Shown here: one piece after another, positions 55,501 to 64,000 of the stretch
How positions within the stretch are numbered: the stretch's first letter is position 1
How the letters are laid out: every line of letters begins with the position of its first letter
Assembly (NCBI RefSeq): GCF_049243985.1
Contig: NC_135381.1
Span: 21,934,345 to 21,998,344, forward strand
Source of the DNA: Paroedura picta
Taxonomy: Eukaryota > Chordata > Lepidosauria > Squamata > Gekkonidae
Direction of reading: 5' to 3'
DNA: 64,000 nucleotides
The notes under the pieces: generated by a model
Seen by the model: only the letters and a program-made list of their open reading frames with translations
Databases searched by the model: none
Told to the model about the DNA's origin: nothing
Position numbers and translations under genes: made by a program

Positions 55501-56501
55501 TGTCACCTACATTAGTGAGTACTGCCTTGAGTTGGGCAATAAAGTGGAATACAGTATTTAAAATAAAATTGATCCTATTTTGTGTAAAGAACCTTTTAGG
55601 TGGTACTAAAATATTTAAGGCTTGGTTTATGAAAAAAATTGAAACCTTAATCTGTTTTAAGCAAATATTCTAGAATTTTATCAGCTGCTACCAACATAGT
55701 AAATATTTAAGTGTTTACTGTAGCTGATATAGACTAGAGGGAAGTTTCTTGGCATTCTTGCAATATATAAATATAAAATATAAATCTTGAGAGTAGCTTT
55801 CAGGGAATTAACAACCAGCTTGGTGTAGTGGTTAGGAATGCGGACTTCTAATCTGGAGAGCCAGGTTTGATTCTGCGCTCTCTCACATGCAGCCAGCTGG
55901 TGACCTTGGACTCGCCACAGCACTGATAAAGCTGTTCTGATCCGATTGAACAGTAATATCAGGGCTCTCTCAGCCTCACCTCCCTCACAGGGTGTCTGTT
56001 GTGGGGAGAGGAATGGGAAGGCAGTAATATCAGGGCTCTCTCAGCCTCACCCACCTCACAGGTGTCTGTTGTGGGGAGAGGAAAGGGAAGGCGACTGTAA
56101 GCCCCTTTGAGACTCCTGGTAGAGAAAAGCAGCATATAAAAACCAACTCTTCTTCTAAACTGGCAAGCAGCAAGTCGTGCTTTCATTGTTATTAATGCTG
56201 TCACCTTGCATGCACACAGATTGAAGAGACTGCAAGAGAAAGGGAAGAGAGACTGAAGGGGTGGGAAACGTTTTTAGGTGAACCTAATCCAGCGACGCCG
56301 AAAACTGCATCGGGGGCAGATACTTCAGAAACTGGTGTCAAACTGCCTGAAGTTCAGCAATCTAAAGATGACAGTGCATTGAAGGGAGTTCTGAAGGATG
56401 AAGCAACTAAGACAGACGATAATGGAGAAGATACTAATGAAGATGTCACAGCATCCACAGACAGCAGCATTGCCGGCAGTGATGAGGAAGCAGAGACATA
56501 A
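44598..56501 (+). CDS. HTATSF1: HTATSF1 (Tat-SF1), U2 snRNP splicing factor; complete, 9 exons, 447 aa
   Basis: This nuclear RNA-binding protein is the vertebrate relative of yeast Cus2. It associates with U2 snRNP, and its UHM domain binds ULM peptides of SF3B1. Nine coding exons join in phase. The acidic N-terminus (YEWDRDKKAWFPK) is followed by RRM1 at about residues 131-220 (NTNIYVTG, LCCYLK), a Lys-rich linker (SKKKKKCKDYKKK), then RRM2/UHM at about 262-350 (RVIIIRNMF) with the UHM signature R-W-F at 335-337 (HGRWFGGRQL). The C-terminus is a short acidic tail of about 60 residues ending SDEEAET. Human HTATSF1 has about 755 residues because of a long acidic repeat tail that is missing here; this is probably the ancestral short form. 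Intron 2 uses a GC donor. The start ATG follows GGCGGCATC in the CpG island. Confidence 0.96.
44802..44826 (+). other. G-run, possible G-quadruplex, at start of HTATSF1 intron 1
   Basis: Thirteen G, then A, four G, A and six G, lying 43 bases after the exon 1 donor on the sense strand. Such runs can fold as G-quadruplexes in DNA or nascent RNA. Confidence 0.6.
45068..45203. mobile_element. Palindromic hAT-type MITE, copy 8
   Basis: A full 136-bp hairpin in HTATSF1 intron 1. The flanks CGCTAGGT and CACTAGAT match at 6 of 8 bases, so this target duplication has decayed. Confidence 0.87.
46740..46935 (+). mobile_element. Old tRNA-type SINE fragment
   Basis: GGTCCAAATCCTCGTTCAAT, TGCCCTTGGGCTAGTTATTC and CCCCAGGATGTTGTGAGGGT follow the order of a tRNA-derived SINE with a conserved middle. 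It lies in HTATSF1 intron 1. Confidence 0.45.
47163..47367 (+). CDS. HTATSF1: HTATSF1 exon 2
   Basis: It encodes VTEDFLATYHANYGFPTD then a variable hydrophilic stretch ending KGEKRKPEA. The acceptor is CTTGTAG. The donor is GCAG/GCAAGA, a GC donor in its usual strong context. This is forced by the phase and by the next exon (GWFHVEE). Confidence 0.92.
47644..47691 (+). CDS. HTATSF1: HTATSF1 exon 3 (48 bp, start of RRM1)
   Basis: This short exon encodes GWFHVEEQKNTNIYVTG when joined to its neighbours, closely matching human GWFHVEEDRNTNVYVSG. It is bounded by CACCTTTAG and GTATGT. It contains the RNP2 strand of RRM1. Confidence 0.94.
48877..49031 (+). CDS. HTATSF1: HTATSF1 exon 4 (RRM1)
   Basis: It encodes LPPDITKDEFVQVMSKCGII and KGDGLCCYLK, holding the RNP1-like strand of RRM1. 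It is bounded by CTGTACAG and GTCAGT and ends in phase 0. Confidence 0.96.
49754..49917 (+). CDS. HTATSF1: HTATSF1 exon 5 (end of RRM1, Lys-rich linker)
   Basis: It encodes RESVELALKLLDENEIRGYK and the basic linker ASKKKKKCKDYKKKM. It is bounded by TTTTAACAG and GTGGGT. Confidence 0.96.
50690..50850 (-). mobile_element. Penelope-like terminal fragment, degraded hammerhead-like region
   Basis: ACCAAATGCGTTTCAACCCC and TTGTGATCTTCTTCGG resemble the reverse of 39405-39440. The stem is damaged. It lies in HTATSF1 intron 5. Confidence 0.45.
51297..51396 (+). CDS. HTATSF1: HTATSF1 exon 6 (start of UHM)
   Basis: It encodes QLDWRPEKKEG and RHERVIIIRNMFHPNDFE, the first strand of the UHM. It is bounded by TTAATTAG and GTAGGA. 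Confidence 0.96.
52330..52593 (+). mobile_element. L2-like LINE 3' end with (AAT)22 microsatellite tail
   Basis: TTGTTGTGAGCGGCGGGCTA and TAAGTTGTATAATAAT form a LINE 3' terminus continuing into (AAT)22 at 52528-52593. It is inserted in the DIRS-like fossil. Confidence 0.65.
53345..53578. mobile_element. Penelope-like tails in head-to-head arrangement
   Basis: A minus-strand hammerhead-like unit at 53464-53437 and a plus-strand one at 53509-53536 face each other. Tail wording CCTTTAAGACCAACAAAGAT occurs twice, at about 53402 and 53542. Inserted in the DIRS-like fossil. Confidence 0.6.
54248..54298 (-). mobile_element. Tiny LINE 3' end insertion with 12-bp target duplication
   Basis: About 51 bases (minus strand: ATTATGCCAATAAAGGTGTT then TTGACTT) lie between two copies of ACATGTCTGTCA. 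The right copy ends six bases before the HTATSF1 exon 7 acceptor CTTGGCAG ends. Confidence 0.75.
54318..54407 (+). CDS. HTATSF1: HTATSF1 exon 7 (UHM)
   Basis: It encodes EDPLVLNEIREDLRTECEKF and GQVKKVIIFD. The acceptor CACTTGGCAG lies only six bases after a target-site copy left by a short LINE insertion. The donor is GTAAGT. Confidence 0.95.
54700..54837 (+). CDS. HTATSF1: HTATSF1 exon 8 (UHM with RWF motif)
   Basis: It encodes RHPDGVASVSFKEMEEADVC and LHGRWFGGRQLCVETWDG. Arg-Trp-Phe is the UHM signature that binds the tryptophan of ULM peptides. It is bounded by TTCTTATAG and GTAAAT. Confidence 0.96.
55813..56155 (+). mobile_element. tRNA-derived SINE with an internal 71-bp tandem duplication
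   Basis: The head ACCAGCTTGGTGTAGTGGTT and tail TATAAAAACCAACTCTTCTT belong to the same SINE family. The segment 55951-56021 is repeated almost exactly at 56022-56091. It lies just upstream of HTATSF1 exon 9. Confidence 0.85.
56220..56501 (+). CDS. HTATSF1: HTATSF1 exon 9 (short acidic tail, stop)
   Basis: It encodes IEETAREREERLKGWETFLG followed by an acidic, Ser/Thr-rich tail ending in TAA. Human REREERLRGWEAFL is clearly the counterpart. The long acidic repeats of the mammalian protein are absent. Confidence 0.95.
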   Translation: MEETAREREERLKGWETFLGEPNPATPKTASGADTSETGVKLPEVQQSKDDSALKGVLKDEATKTDDNGEDTNEDVTASTDSSIAGSDEEAET

Positions 56502-57688
56502 TGCTATGGACTCCTTTGTAAAAGCATGTATTTAGGGTAATCTTTAGACCTCCTTATCCTGTGCTTCAGATCAATTGCAGGCAGTGTTCGAATCAATACA
56601 TATATTACCTTATTAGGATGTCATCAATGTGTGCTTTTGAGGTATTTCAGTAAAAGCAGTATTTAATGACAATCTTTTTTTTTTAAAAAAAGAGTCAGTT
56701 TGGCTGCTGTTCAAGCTGTGTGCATCCTAAGTTGCCACAAGTGCTTCTAAACTGACCAGTCACCTTATGTTGTATCTTTGCTTGTCAGTCCATCATTGTG
56801 AGTAAGTACTGAGTTGCAAGTTCCCATTAATTACATCCGGACCTTTAGGAATAAGAGGTATGAATGCTTTTCAGTGCTTGCTTTAAATTCCACACCCACC
56901 CTTTTCCTCCTGAATGGTATGAATCCTTTACCAATCCCTTGGGTTGACCAGTACATGCTTGTATCCTCTGGTTTCCCTGATAATAGTCACTTAAGAAATA
57001 ACAAGGTCACTTGGGGATACATTGTCAACACTGAAGTGAAAGGGAAACATAACATAGTTTTGCAATTAAAGATCCATGAAATTGGAGGCATGTTGATCTA
57101 TATATAAAGATTATATATAGATCAGGTCCTGTTAATTTGCTCAGTTGTCGGTTTAGTCTGTGGGAGACTACAATGGCAAATGGAAATACATGTACATAAG
57201 ATTAATACTTTTTCTTTAAAAAAATTTTTTGATGAATTCGTACTGGAAATGCACAGACAGCTGTGTGTTAGAAATGTGATTTTATTTTGTTTTGTTGATA
57301 TTATTGTTTTCAAATGTAGCCAGGTTTCTGACACTTGTCAAGGATGATGGTGTACAAGGACTGTTCTTTTTTTTTATGTGAATTGACTACAGGCAACTTA
57401 AAATTGAAACTGATTCCCAACATGTTGCACAGATTCCTAAATATATGGAAATGTGCTGATCTCTAGATATTAGCCATTGAATCAAAGTAAGTTTAAGTTG
57501 TCCAAGAATTTCAAAATGTTATGTTTGAAACTATTTTTTGAAGCCCTTAACTAGAAGACTTAAATAGGATATTGCAGTCTCTGCCTCTTTTTTTTTTTTT
57601 AAGTATCTAACCACAGAAAGATCCAAGGTATGCAGCTTGGATGAATCAGGCCACTTGTAAGGTTGTTTTTTTGTTTGTTGTTCTTTAC

Positions 57689-57694
57689 AATAAA
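57689..57694 (+). terminator. HTATSF1: Likely distal HTATSF1 poly(A) signal (AATAAA)
   Basis: AATAAA lies in a T-rich context about 1.2 kb after the stop codon and is followed by a GT/T-rich stretch. A second AATAAA near 58094 is an alternative. Confidence 0.5.
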
Positions 57695-57699
57695 TGTAA

Positions 57700-59243
57700 A
57701 AGAATTCACTTTATTTGTTTGAATTTGAAATTTATAATTACGTTAATAGATTTTTGAAAATAATTCTCATCAATTTGCTCAGTTATAAGAACTTGGTGGC
57801 TGTGTAGATGAAAACAGGGAATTCGAGTATAAACTGGTGAATATATTATTAGAGTTTATTTCATAATATGTGTTCACCCAGATGACCAAATTGCACACGT
57901 CTCCACTGGCAGTATAGCAGAAAATAGGACTACTATTGAATGTAGAAGCCTTCAAAGACTTTTCTCAGACTATTTTGCATTCTTGGACATTGTTGTTAAG
58001 ATGACAGCAAATGAAAATTTAAACTGAAATATTTTTGTGCAAGTTTAGCTGTGCTAGATTTCAGTAAATTTACTAGTGTGACAGTTCATTTTAAATAAAA
58101 CATTTCTGGAACTTAAAACAGTTATCCCATTCTGAAAAAAAAATCCAGTCTTCGGACCAATCGTTGAATTTTTTTAATGCCCTTTGTATAAAACAAATTA
58201 TTTTAATACTTCAGCTTTGGGGTACTAATTAGGTAACAATCTATCAAAAGCTTAGTGGTTTCCATTTGAATTAATTCTCTCCTGCTTTATGCTTGTGATT
58301 TTGAGAATGCTGCTACAGGAAAAACAACATGTTTGTTTCTGCTGAAGGTTTTCAGGGTTTCCATGTCAGAAGTTAAATTTCCCTCCGAAATTCATTTAAA
58401 ATTTCTGTAGCTTGAGAATTTTTTAGTTGTTTGAATCCAGAAATATACAAGGCTTTGAATCATTCATTTGGGAATAGTTTTGCATGACAACTTCATTGTT
58501 ACAAGAAATAACACATTTCTCCTTTTATTAAATGTAACAGCACTAAAATTCTTACTTTCCCTTTGGTCAAAATTAGTCCAATTTATTGGCTAGTAAAGAC
58601 AATTTCTTTAGCTGTTATAGACAAGTTCGTTCAGACTTTCTGGTGGAATTACTGGGTGAAAAGCAAAATTATCTCTAATGAGCCCCAGGGCCCAACCATC
58701 TATCACATTATCCTCGCTTCTTCCCTGGGAAGGAACTCTTGATCAGATGTGCTTTGCAGGTTCTGTGTTCAGAGGCCCAATACAAATTGAGATTGTTGTG
58801 TGACAGAAGAAGGGTCTTAAGCCTTTCCTTCTTACTCTCTTTTTCCTGACCTATCCCCAGGGAGTTTCTGTTTGACCTGGGCTACGTGTGCATGTTTGTG
58901 TGTGAGCACCCACGTGCCCGTTTGTCCCAAAATCATTCCATGCTGAGAAAACAGTGTGGGTGGAAAAGCCTTTCCTTGTGAGCTGTCGGTCTCCATCCAG
59001 ATGGGAGTGGCCTTCTGAAGGCTTGAACTCCTAAGGTACAGCTGATCAAAAGTCTTCACAGTGGACCTGGGAAGGCCACAAAAGAAACTAATTAATCCCC
59101 TGGGGCTAACAAAAATAAGATGAATGCTCTATAGACCAGCAGAAGAAGCTCAAGGAAGAGATTTGTGCTGAGCTAGAATTAAGCATTCTAATAAATGTCT
59201 TTCATCTTTAATTCTTGGTTATGGATAATTTCTAATTATCATA
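57700..59243. other. Downstream of HTATSF1, no recognised feature
   Basis: AT-rich sequence following the HTATSF1 3' UTR. An alternative AATAAA lies near 58094. Confidence 0.45.
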
Positions 59244-59516
59244 AAGGTAAAGGTATCCCCTGTGCAAGTACCGAGTCATGTCTGACCCTTGGGGTGACGC
59301 CCTCTAGAGTTTTCATGTCAGACTCAATACGGGGTGGTTAGCCATTCCCTTCCCCAGTCATTACGTTTACCCCCCAGCAAGCTGGGTACTCATTTTACCG
59401 ACCTCGGAAGGATGGAAGGCTGAGTCAACCTTGAGCCGGCTGCTGGGATTGAACTCCCAGCCTCATGGGCAGAGCTTTCAGATGGCTGCCTTACCACTCT
59501 GCGCCACAAGAGGCTC
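59244..59516 (-). mobile_element. Sauria-type tRNA-derived SINE, full length, reverse orientation
   Basis: The same family as 33620-33898, flanked by a 13-bp target duplication TCTAATTATCATA. Confidence 0.92.
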
Positions 59517-59529
59517 TCTAATTATCATA

Positions 59530-62500
59530 CAGGATATAAATGTTTAGTTTTGGTTAAAATACCCCAGTGTAAATGGTTTATTCACCAATTTCTAGTGGCT
59601 AGTAAAACTAATTTGACCAATAAGAATTTCAAGGTATCAGGTTTTGAGAATCCAAACAGTTGAGGCTTTCCACATTTATGCCAGAATCATTCTCACCGAT
59701 GCCGTAGCAAAAAAAGAAAAAAAGAAAAAAAAAGACTGCTGCTTGACGTGGTAGGTTCTCTGGACAGACACTTAACAACATATATTCTGACTTTGTAGGA
59801 AACTTAAAAATTAACATAATCTCTAATTCAGAATGAAGTTTTGCCCAGAATATAAAAATTTTGCTACACTCCCACAGATAACTAGGTTATGTTGAGGTTG
59901 TTGAGGTTGTGATATCCTTGGATTACAGTACCTTTTCCTGGTGTGGTCCTCTTCCAGAGCCAGGTGTATAACATAAATTAAGCTGCTTCCAGCCATGACT
60001 GTAGACTTAATAATTTGTTGAAAATCCAGGATGCTTATTCCAGTTGGAGCGATGTCAGAGGAACTGTGAGGGTTACCCTCCTTTACAGGAGCTGTTGGGA
60101 GACGGTAAGAGGGGTTCTGAGGAAAAGGCAGAAGTGGGACCAGACCTTGTGATGTAGAGTTAAGAGATTTGTGTGTGGCTGCAAAGACTCAAGCTATACA
60201 GTTCCCAAAATTGTCCAAGTTTGGATATAAAAGAACCAGACAATGATGATGCAGGTGAAACAAACCAGGCGCTCCAAGGAAAAGAGAACTTGCAGCCCTC
60301 TGTATGAAGGTTTTATCATGACTTCTGGACTTTGAAATGGTTAGTTTTATTGTATAAAATCAAAACTGTGTGATTCTTCAGGGGGAAAAGTGGTGTTTTT
60401 GGCCCTATTCCTGAGCACCTGATGGAACTGGAAGCTGGTTTTGAATATAGATAGTACTTGCTTCACTTGTGCGCTCACAGTTGCCAAAAGCTGTCATCTG
60501 TAAAAAAAATTTCATCATTCCTGAAACCTCCAAACCCGGTTAACTTGTCAGAGTGCATTTCACACATTCCTGGTAGCAGGGCTATAGGCTACGCCTAGTG
60601 CGATCACAGCTGGAGGGACAGAAAGCAGTGATGTGATCACACTCAGCCCTTGCTTCACATTGAGACTGCTGTAGATCGGTGTAGGGAGAAAAGACCTGGA
60701 AGGCTGCAGTATGAGCTGTGCAGGGCTAGAAAGATTCTCGGGGGCTGAAGAACACAAGGCAGGACTTTAAGGTAAGCAAGCGTTGATGCCTTCGTTCTCT
60801 TCCAGTGAATGCTATTGCATGTACAGAAGATGAGACCTACTTCTGAGTAACAAAAAATATCCGTCTATTTCCCCCTTACTCCAGCATGTTTACAAATTTT
60901 GTCCTGCCCAGGAATGGAATGTAGAGTATGGAGAATACCAAAAATTGAGCTATTAGCTAAATTGTACACAGAAATGTCTGACGGAAGGGAAACAAAGTAG
61001 ATCTTTTTGTGGGGCTTCTAGGGAAGTGGTTCTCAGCAAGTGTATGTATATTAACGGGGATGAAGAAGTAGTCTAGGTATGATGCAGGGTTTTCACACTG
61101 AATATCAAGAATTTGCTCTTCCTCAGCCCCACACTTGCCCACCCACTTGCAAGTGTGCCATGTTGTCTCCTGCAAGCCCTACCTGCCAGAGATGATCCAT
61201 CTCTGTCCAGCATGCTAGTAATGACCTTGTTAGTGTTTTCTCCCAATCCCTCATTGCCCTTCCTGCCATCTAACATCCTTGATGTGATGCTTCCTGCTGA
61301 CCCTCCCTGCCAGGGTTTATCTGTTGCCCTTCTGCAGTGTTTAATGTTCTTAAAACTTAATGCAATTTGATAAATATAAGGAGGCCCATAAACCTATAAA
61401 CATGTGCTGACTGGATTACCCAGACTAGCCCAGTCTCTTCAGATCTTAGAAGGTAAACCAGGTCAAGCCTGTTGTGTACTTGGGTAGAAACCACCAAGGA
61501 GGTCCAAGGTCACTAGGCAGAAGCAAGCAATGGCAAACGACCCCTGAATATGTGTTGCCTCAAAAACTTTACAGAGTTGACATCAGTTGGCTGGCTTGAT
61601 GGCCAAAATAAATAAGCATATTTCTGGGGGAGGGGGGGGAGAGTTTTAAAAAATGCCTCACCTTTGACAGAGTGATTGGTGGGAAGTGACAGATGTTGAC
61701 AATCACTGCTCTAGCAGACATATCAGCTACTTGCAGCAGCCAGTGAGCTACCTGCTGAAGACATCATATATGAAGTTTAAGCAGGCCATTCATCAGAGTG
61801 AATCTAAAAACTGTACACTTTAAGGGAAAGCCTGTGGCTCAGGCCATACATTTTGCATGATTATGCCCTGGGTCCAGACCCATCTCCAAGCAAATGTTCC
61901 CAGACCCTTCATTACCTGAGGAGAAGGAGGACTGCTGCTAGCCCTGAGATGAGGCTGGGTTTAGATGAATCAGTGGTCTGCTTTGCTACTCAGCAGTTTT
62001 CTGTGTGAAAAGTCAGATGATGGGGACATTTCAGGGCAACGGATCAGACCCAGGGTTTTTACGGTCATCAGTATCTCTAAATGGTGACCCATTCCCATTA
62101 TTAAAGCAATCAAGCCACACCATGCACTGACAAGGATTTCTACATACTAAAGAATTTTAGGAGGTATGCAGAAAAATACAACTTTGTAAATTAGTCACTA
62201 CAAAAAGAACTTCAATCAATAAAATGCACAGGCTGTTGGGAGCAGTTCGTCATCAATGATACCAGAAGTTGTCTTGCTTAAGCCTAGGAAAGTTTACAGA
62301 ATCTTGGAAGGGGGAGAACTGGTCAGTGAATTTAATTTTTAAAAAATAAATACATACACATACAGGCAGCAAAACTAGGTGTTCTCAGTGGGTTGGTGTA
62401 CATGAATACTAGGTAACATTCAGTTTGGTGGCTCATACATGCAACCTTTTATCTGGTGGTTTTTGCTAACAGAAAACCGAGAAACATTATAAATGAATTT

Positions 62501-62639
62501 GGACATACCTGGTGGACCAGGTTCTTATCCACCAACAGCATGGAGCTTTCAATCAATGCTGCAGGGCACTTCCACCATGCCTGTCCCTGACAAACACCAG
62601 TCACCTTTGGTGGTTGTTTTTGGAGGCAGGTTAAGAGTG
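59530..62639. other. Right spacer, mostly unclassified
   Basis: Only the 5S-type SINE (61406-61608) is recognised. The next human gene, VGLL1, was not seen. Confidence 0.45.
61406..61608 (+). mobile_element. 5S-rRNA-derived SINE
   Basis: The same family as 5421-5625: AGCCCAGTCTCTTCAGATCT, AAACCACCAAGGAGGTCCAA and GCAAGCAATGGCAAACGACC. It is more diverged. Confidence 0.78.
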
Positions 62640-63420
62640 AGCTGACTGCTGAGTAGTTATGGAGTGCACTGACAAGATTTGGATCAAGAACTTGATACAC
62701 AGGTGCATAGTCAGGGTAACTGACCTAGTGGCTATCCTGATGGAGGAAGATGACGAAGCTCAGAAAATTGGCTGCAAATTCCTTGCTGAGTCAGGGAAGC
62801 CAAACCCGGAAAATTGGGATCTGGATCTGAAGCTGAGGAGCTGGGTGAAGAACTAGTGGACCGGGACCAGAGGCTGGGAGGCCAGGCGACTGCAACCCAT
62901 ACTATTTCGGTTGTGGCAGGAGGGGAAATCCCACACCAGATGCAGCAAGAAGGGGCTGTGCGCCCCTTGCACCGGTCCAGCCCCAGAAACACGGAGGAAA
63001 ATGTACAAATTGCAAGTGAAGTTCGATGGCTCTCCAGGCAAGTTGGCGCATTTTTGCTACAACTGCATGGATTTATGGTTGACTACTGTCAACACTTCAG
63101 AGATGGGGCCGAACAGGTCCCTTTTGTCACGGATTTTCTCAAAGGTTTAGCAGCATAATGGTATATAGGCTTGTTCGACTTTGAAGCTTCCGAGCTGCTG
63201 ACTATGAATTGCTTATGCAAGCATTTAGCAACCATTTTGAAGACCTGTTGGCAGGAGACATGGCCAGAGAAAATGCAACAGTTTGTGCCAGGGCAACAAG
63301 ACAGTCTCCCAATACGTGGAAGAATTCTGGTGCCTTGTAGTAGAGGAAGCGGCGGCAGCTCACTAAAGCTCCTCCGTTTTAATTCTCCATTTTTATCTGA
63401 TGTTTTTGGTGTTTAAGTGA
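62640..63420 (+). mobile_element. Fossil gag region of a Ty3/Gypsy-type LTR retrotransposon, broken
   Basis: The segment VGAFLLQLHGFMVDYCQHFR and PFVTDFLKGLAA is the capsid wording of Ty3/Gypsy gag proteins (the source family of RTL/PEG10-type genes). An acidic N-terminal stretch lies upstream. No pol region or LTR was recognised. It is broken at several points, and nothing suggests a working or domesticated gene. Confidence 0.65.
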
Positions 63421-63807
63421 AGACAACCTGGCTTTGAAGACCGTTGCTACTCACTTCACTTACTTGACTTCTGCTTTTCATTGTCTTTTATTATCACTTT
63501 ATTTTGTTACTGATAAGACGACATTGCTTCTGGAAGTGTTACCCTCCCTAATTTCTACTCCTGTTGAAACAGACTGCAATACATCATTTAACAAGCAGGC
63601 TGAAGTGCACTTGGAATGCTACAGGTTGGTAATTTATTACAACTAAGCTCATTATACCAGCTAGGTTAATTCTGATCTGCTGGGAGGCGTGACTTTATTC
63701 AATCTCTATGGGGCCTCTTAAGTGTGGAAGAGATCCAGAAAATTCTCCCCCACCAGCTCCAAAACAATCAAGGATTAAGGACTATTTTTCCTCCCAATTT
63801 TTTACAG

Positions 63808-64000
63808 GCAACCGATGTGCAATCCTGGCCGACCAGTCTGATATTACATCTACTGATGATGTAACAGGAAATCTCAGAAAGGCAGTAATTATGGAAAATG
63901 CCAAGGCTACAGCTGATAGCCTGGAAACCTGTGGAGATGAAGCAGAGACTAAGATAACTGACAATATATCATTGGGCTTATTCTCCTTAACAGCAAAAAT
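63808..64000 (+). other. Open exon-like segment at right edge, unknown
   Basis: A strong-looking acceptor (CCAATTTTTTACAG) is followed by one frame open for all 63 codons to the window's end (NRCAILADQSDITS...). The other two frames are closed. I do not recognise it. It may be an exon of a gene to the right or part of a retroelement. Confidence 0.3.

Noticed and set aside
62640-63420. A domesticated gag-type (RTL/PEG10-like) host gene
   Set aside because: The region is visibly broken and has no conserved single frame.
1-64000. CRISPR arrays, operons, bacterial-type genes, tRNA or rRNA genes
   Set aside because: None seen; tRNA- and 5S-like sequences are SINE heads with SINE bodies attached.
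57700-64000. VGLL1, the next gene right of HTATSF1 in human
   Set aside because: No Vestigial-like TEAD-binding motif (VxxHF-type) was recognised in this stretch.

Overview
This is vertebrate genomic DNA, most likely from a squamate reptile (lizard-type). The three host genes are split into short exons with ordinary splice sites. Introns and spacers carry repeats typical of squamates: tRNA-derived SINEs ending in a CTTTACCTTT-like tail (Sauria-type), 5S-rRNA-derived SINEs, tRNA-headed SINEs ending in TATAAAAACCAACTCTTCTT, CR1 and L2-like LINE ends, Penelope-like retroelement ends and several hAT-type MITEs. The species cannot be told from sequence alone.

Layout, all host genes on the + strand: (1) about 1.7-20.2 kb is the 3' part of ADGRG4 (GPR112), an adhesion G-protein-coupled receptor. 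Fifteen well-supported exons encode the end of a SEA-like region, a HormR-like module, the GAIN domain, the GPS cleavage site, seven membrane helices and part of the cytoplasmic tail; one weaker terminal exon is proposed. The 5' exons lie left of the window. (2) 31.4-36.3 kb is BRS3, bombesin receptor subtype 3, complete in three coding exons (394 aa). (3) 44.6-56.5 kb is HTATSF1, the U2 snRNP-associated splicing factor (Tat-SF1), complete in nine coding exons (447 aa), with a CpG-island promoter carrying two perfect NRF1-type palindromes. The order ADGRG4-BRS3-HTATSF1 in one orientation is the order known from human Xq26.3, which supports the assignments.

Between and inside the genes: 1-1.3 kb holds a broken tyrosine-recombinase retrotransposon (Ngaro/DIRS type) with an SGNH-hydrolase-like part. 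20.3-20.7 kb is a CpG-rich hAT-like MITE with two CTCF-like motifs. 27-30 kb and 36.8-39.5 kb are dense LINE, Penelope-like and hAT debris. HTATSF1 intron 6 holds a broken DIRS-like element with nested insertions. The right end (62.6-63.4 kb) has a broken Ty3/Gypsy-type gag fossil. No new multi-gene system was found. The most interesting signals are the young-looking palindromic hAT MITE family (eight near-complete copies, seven with perfect 8-bp target duplications), hammerhead-ribozyme-like folds at Penelope-like ends, the CTCF-bearing MITE, a GC-AG intron in HTATSF1, and two retroelement tails lying next to splice acceptors.
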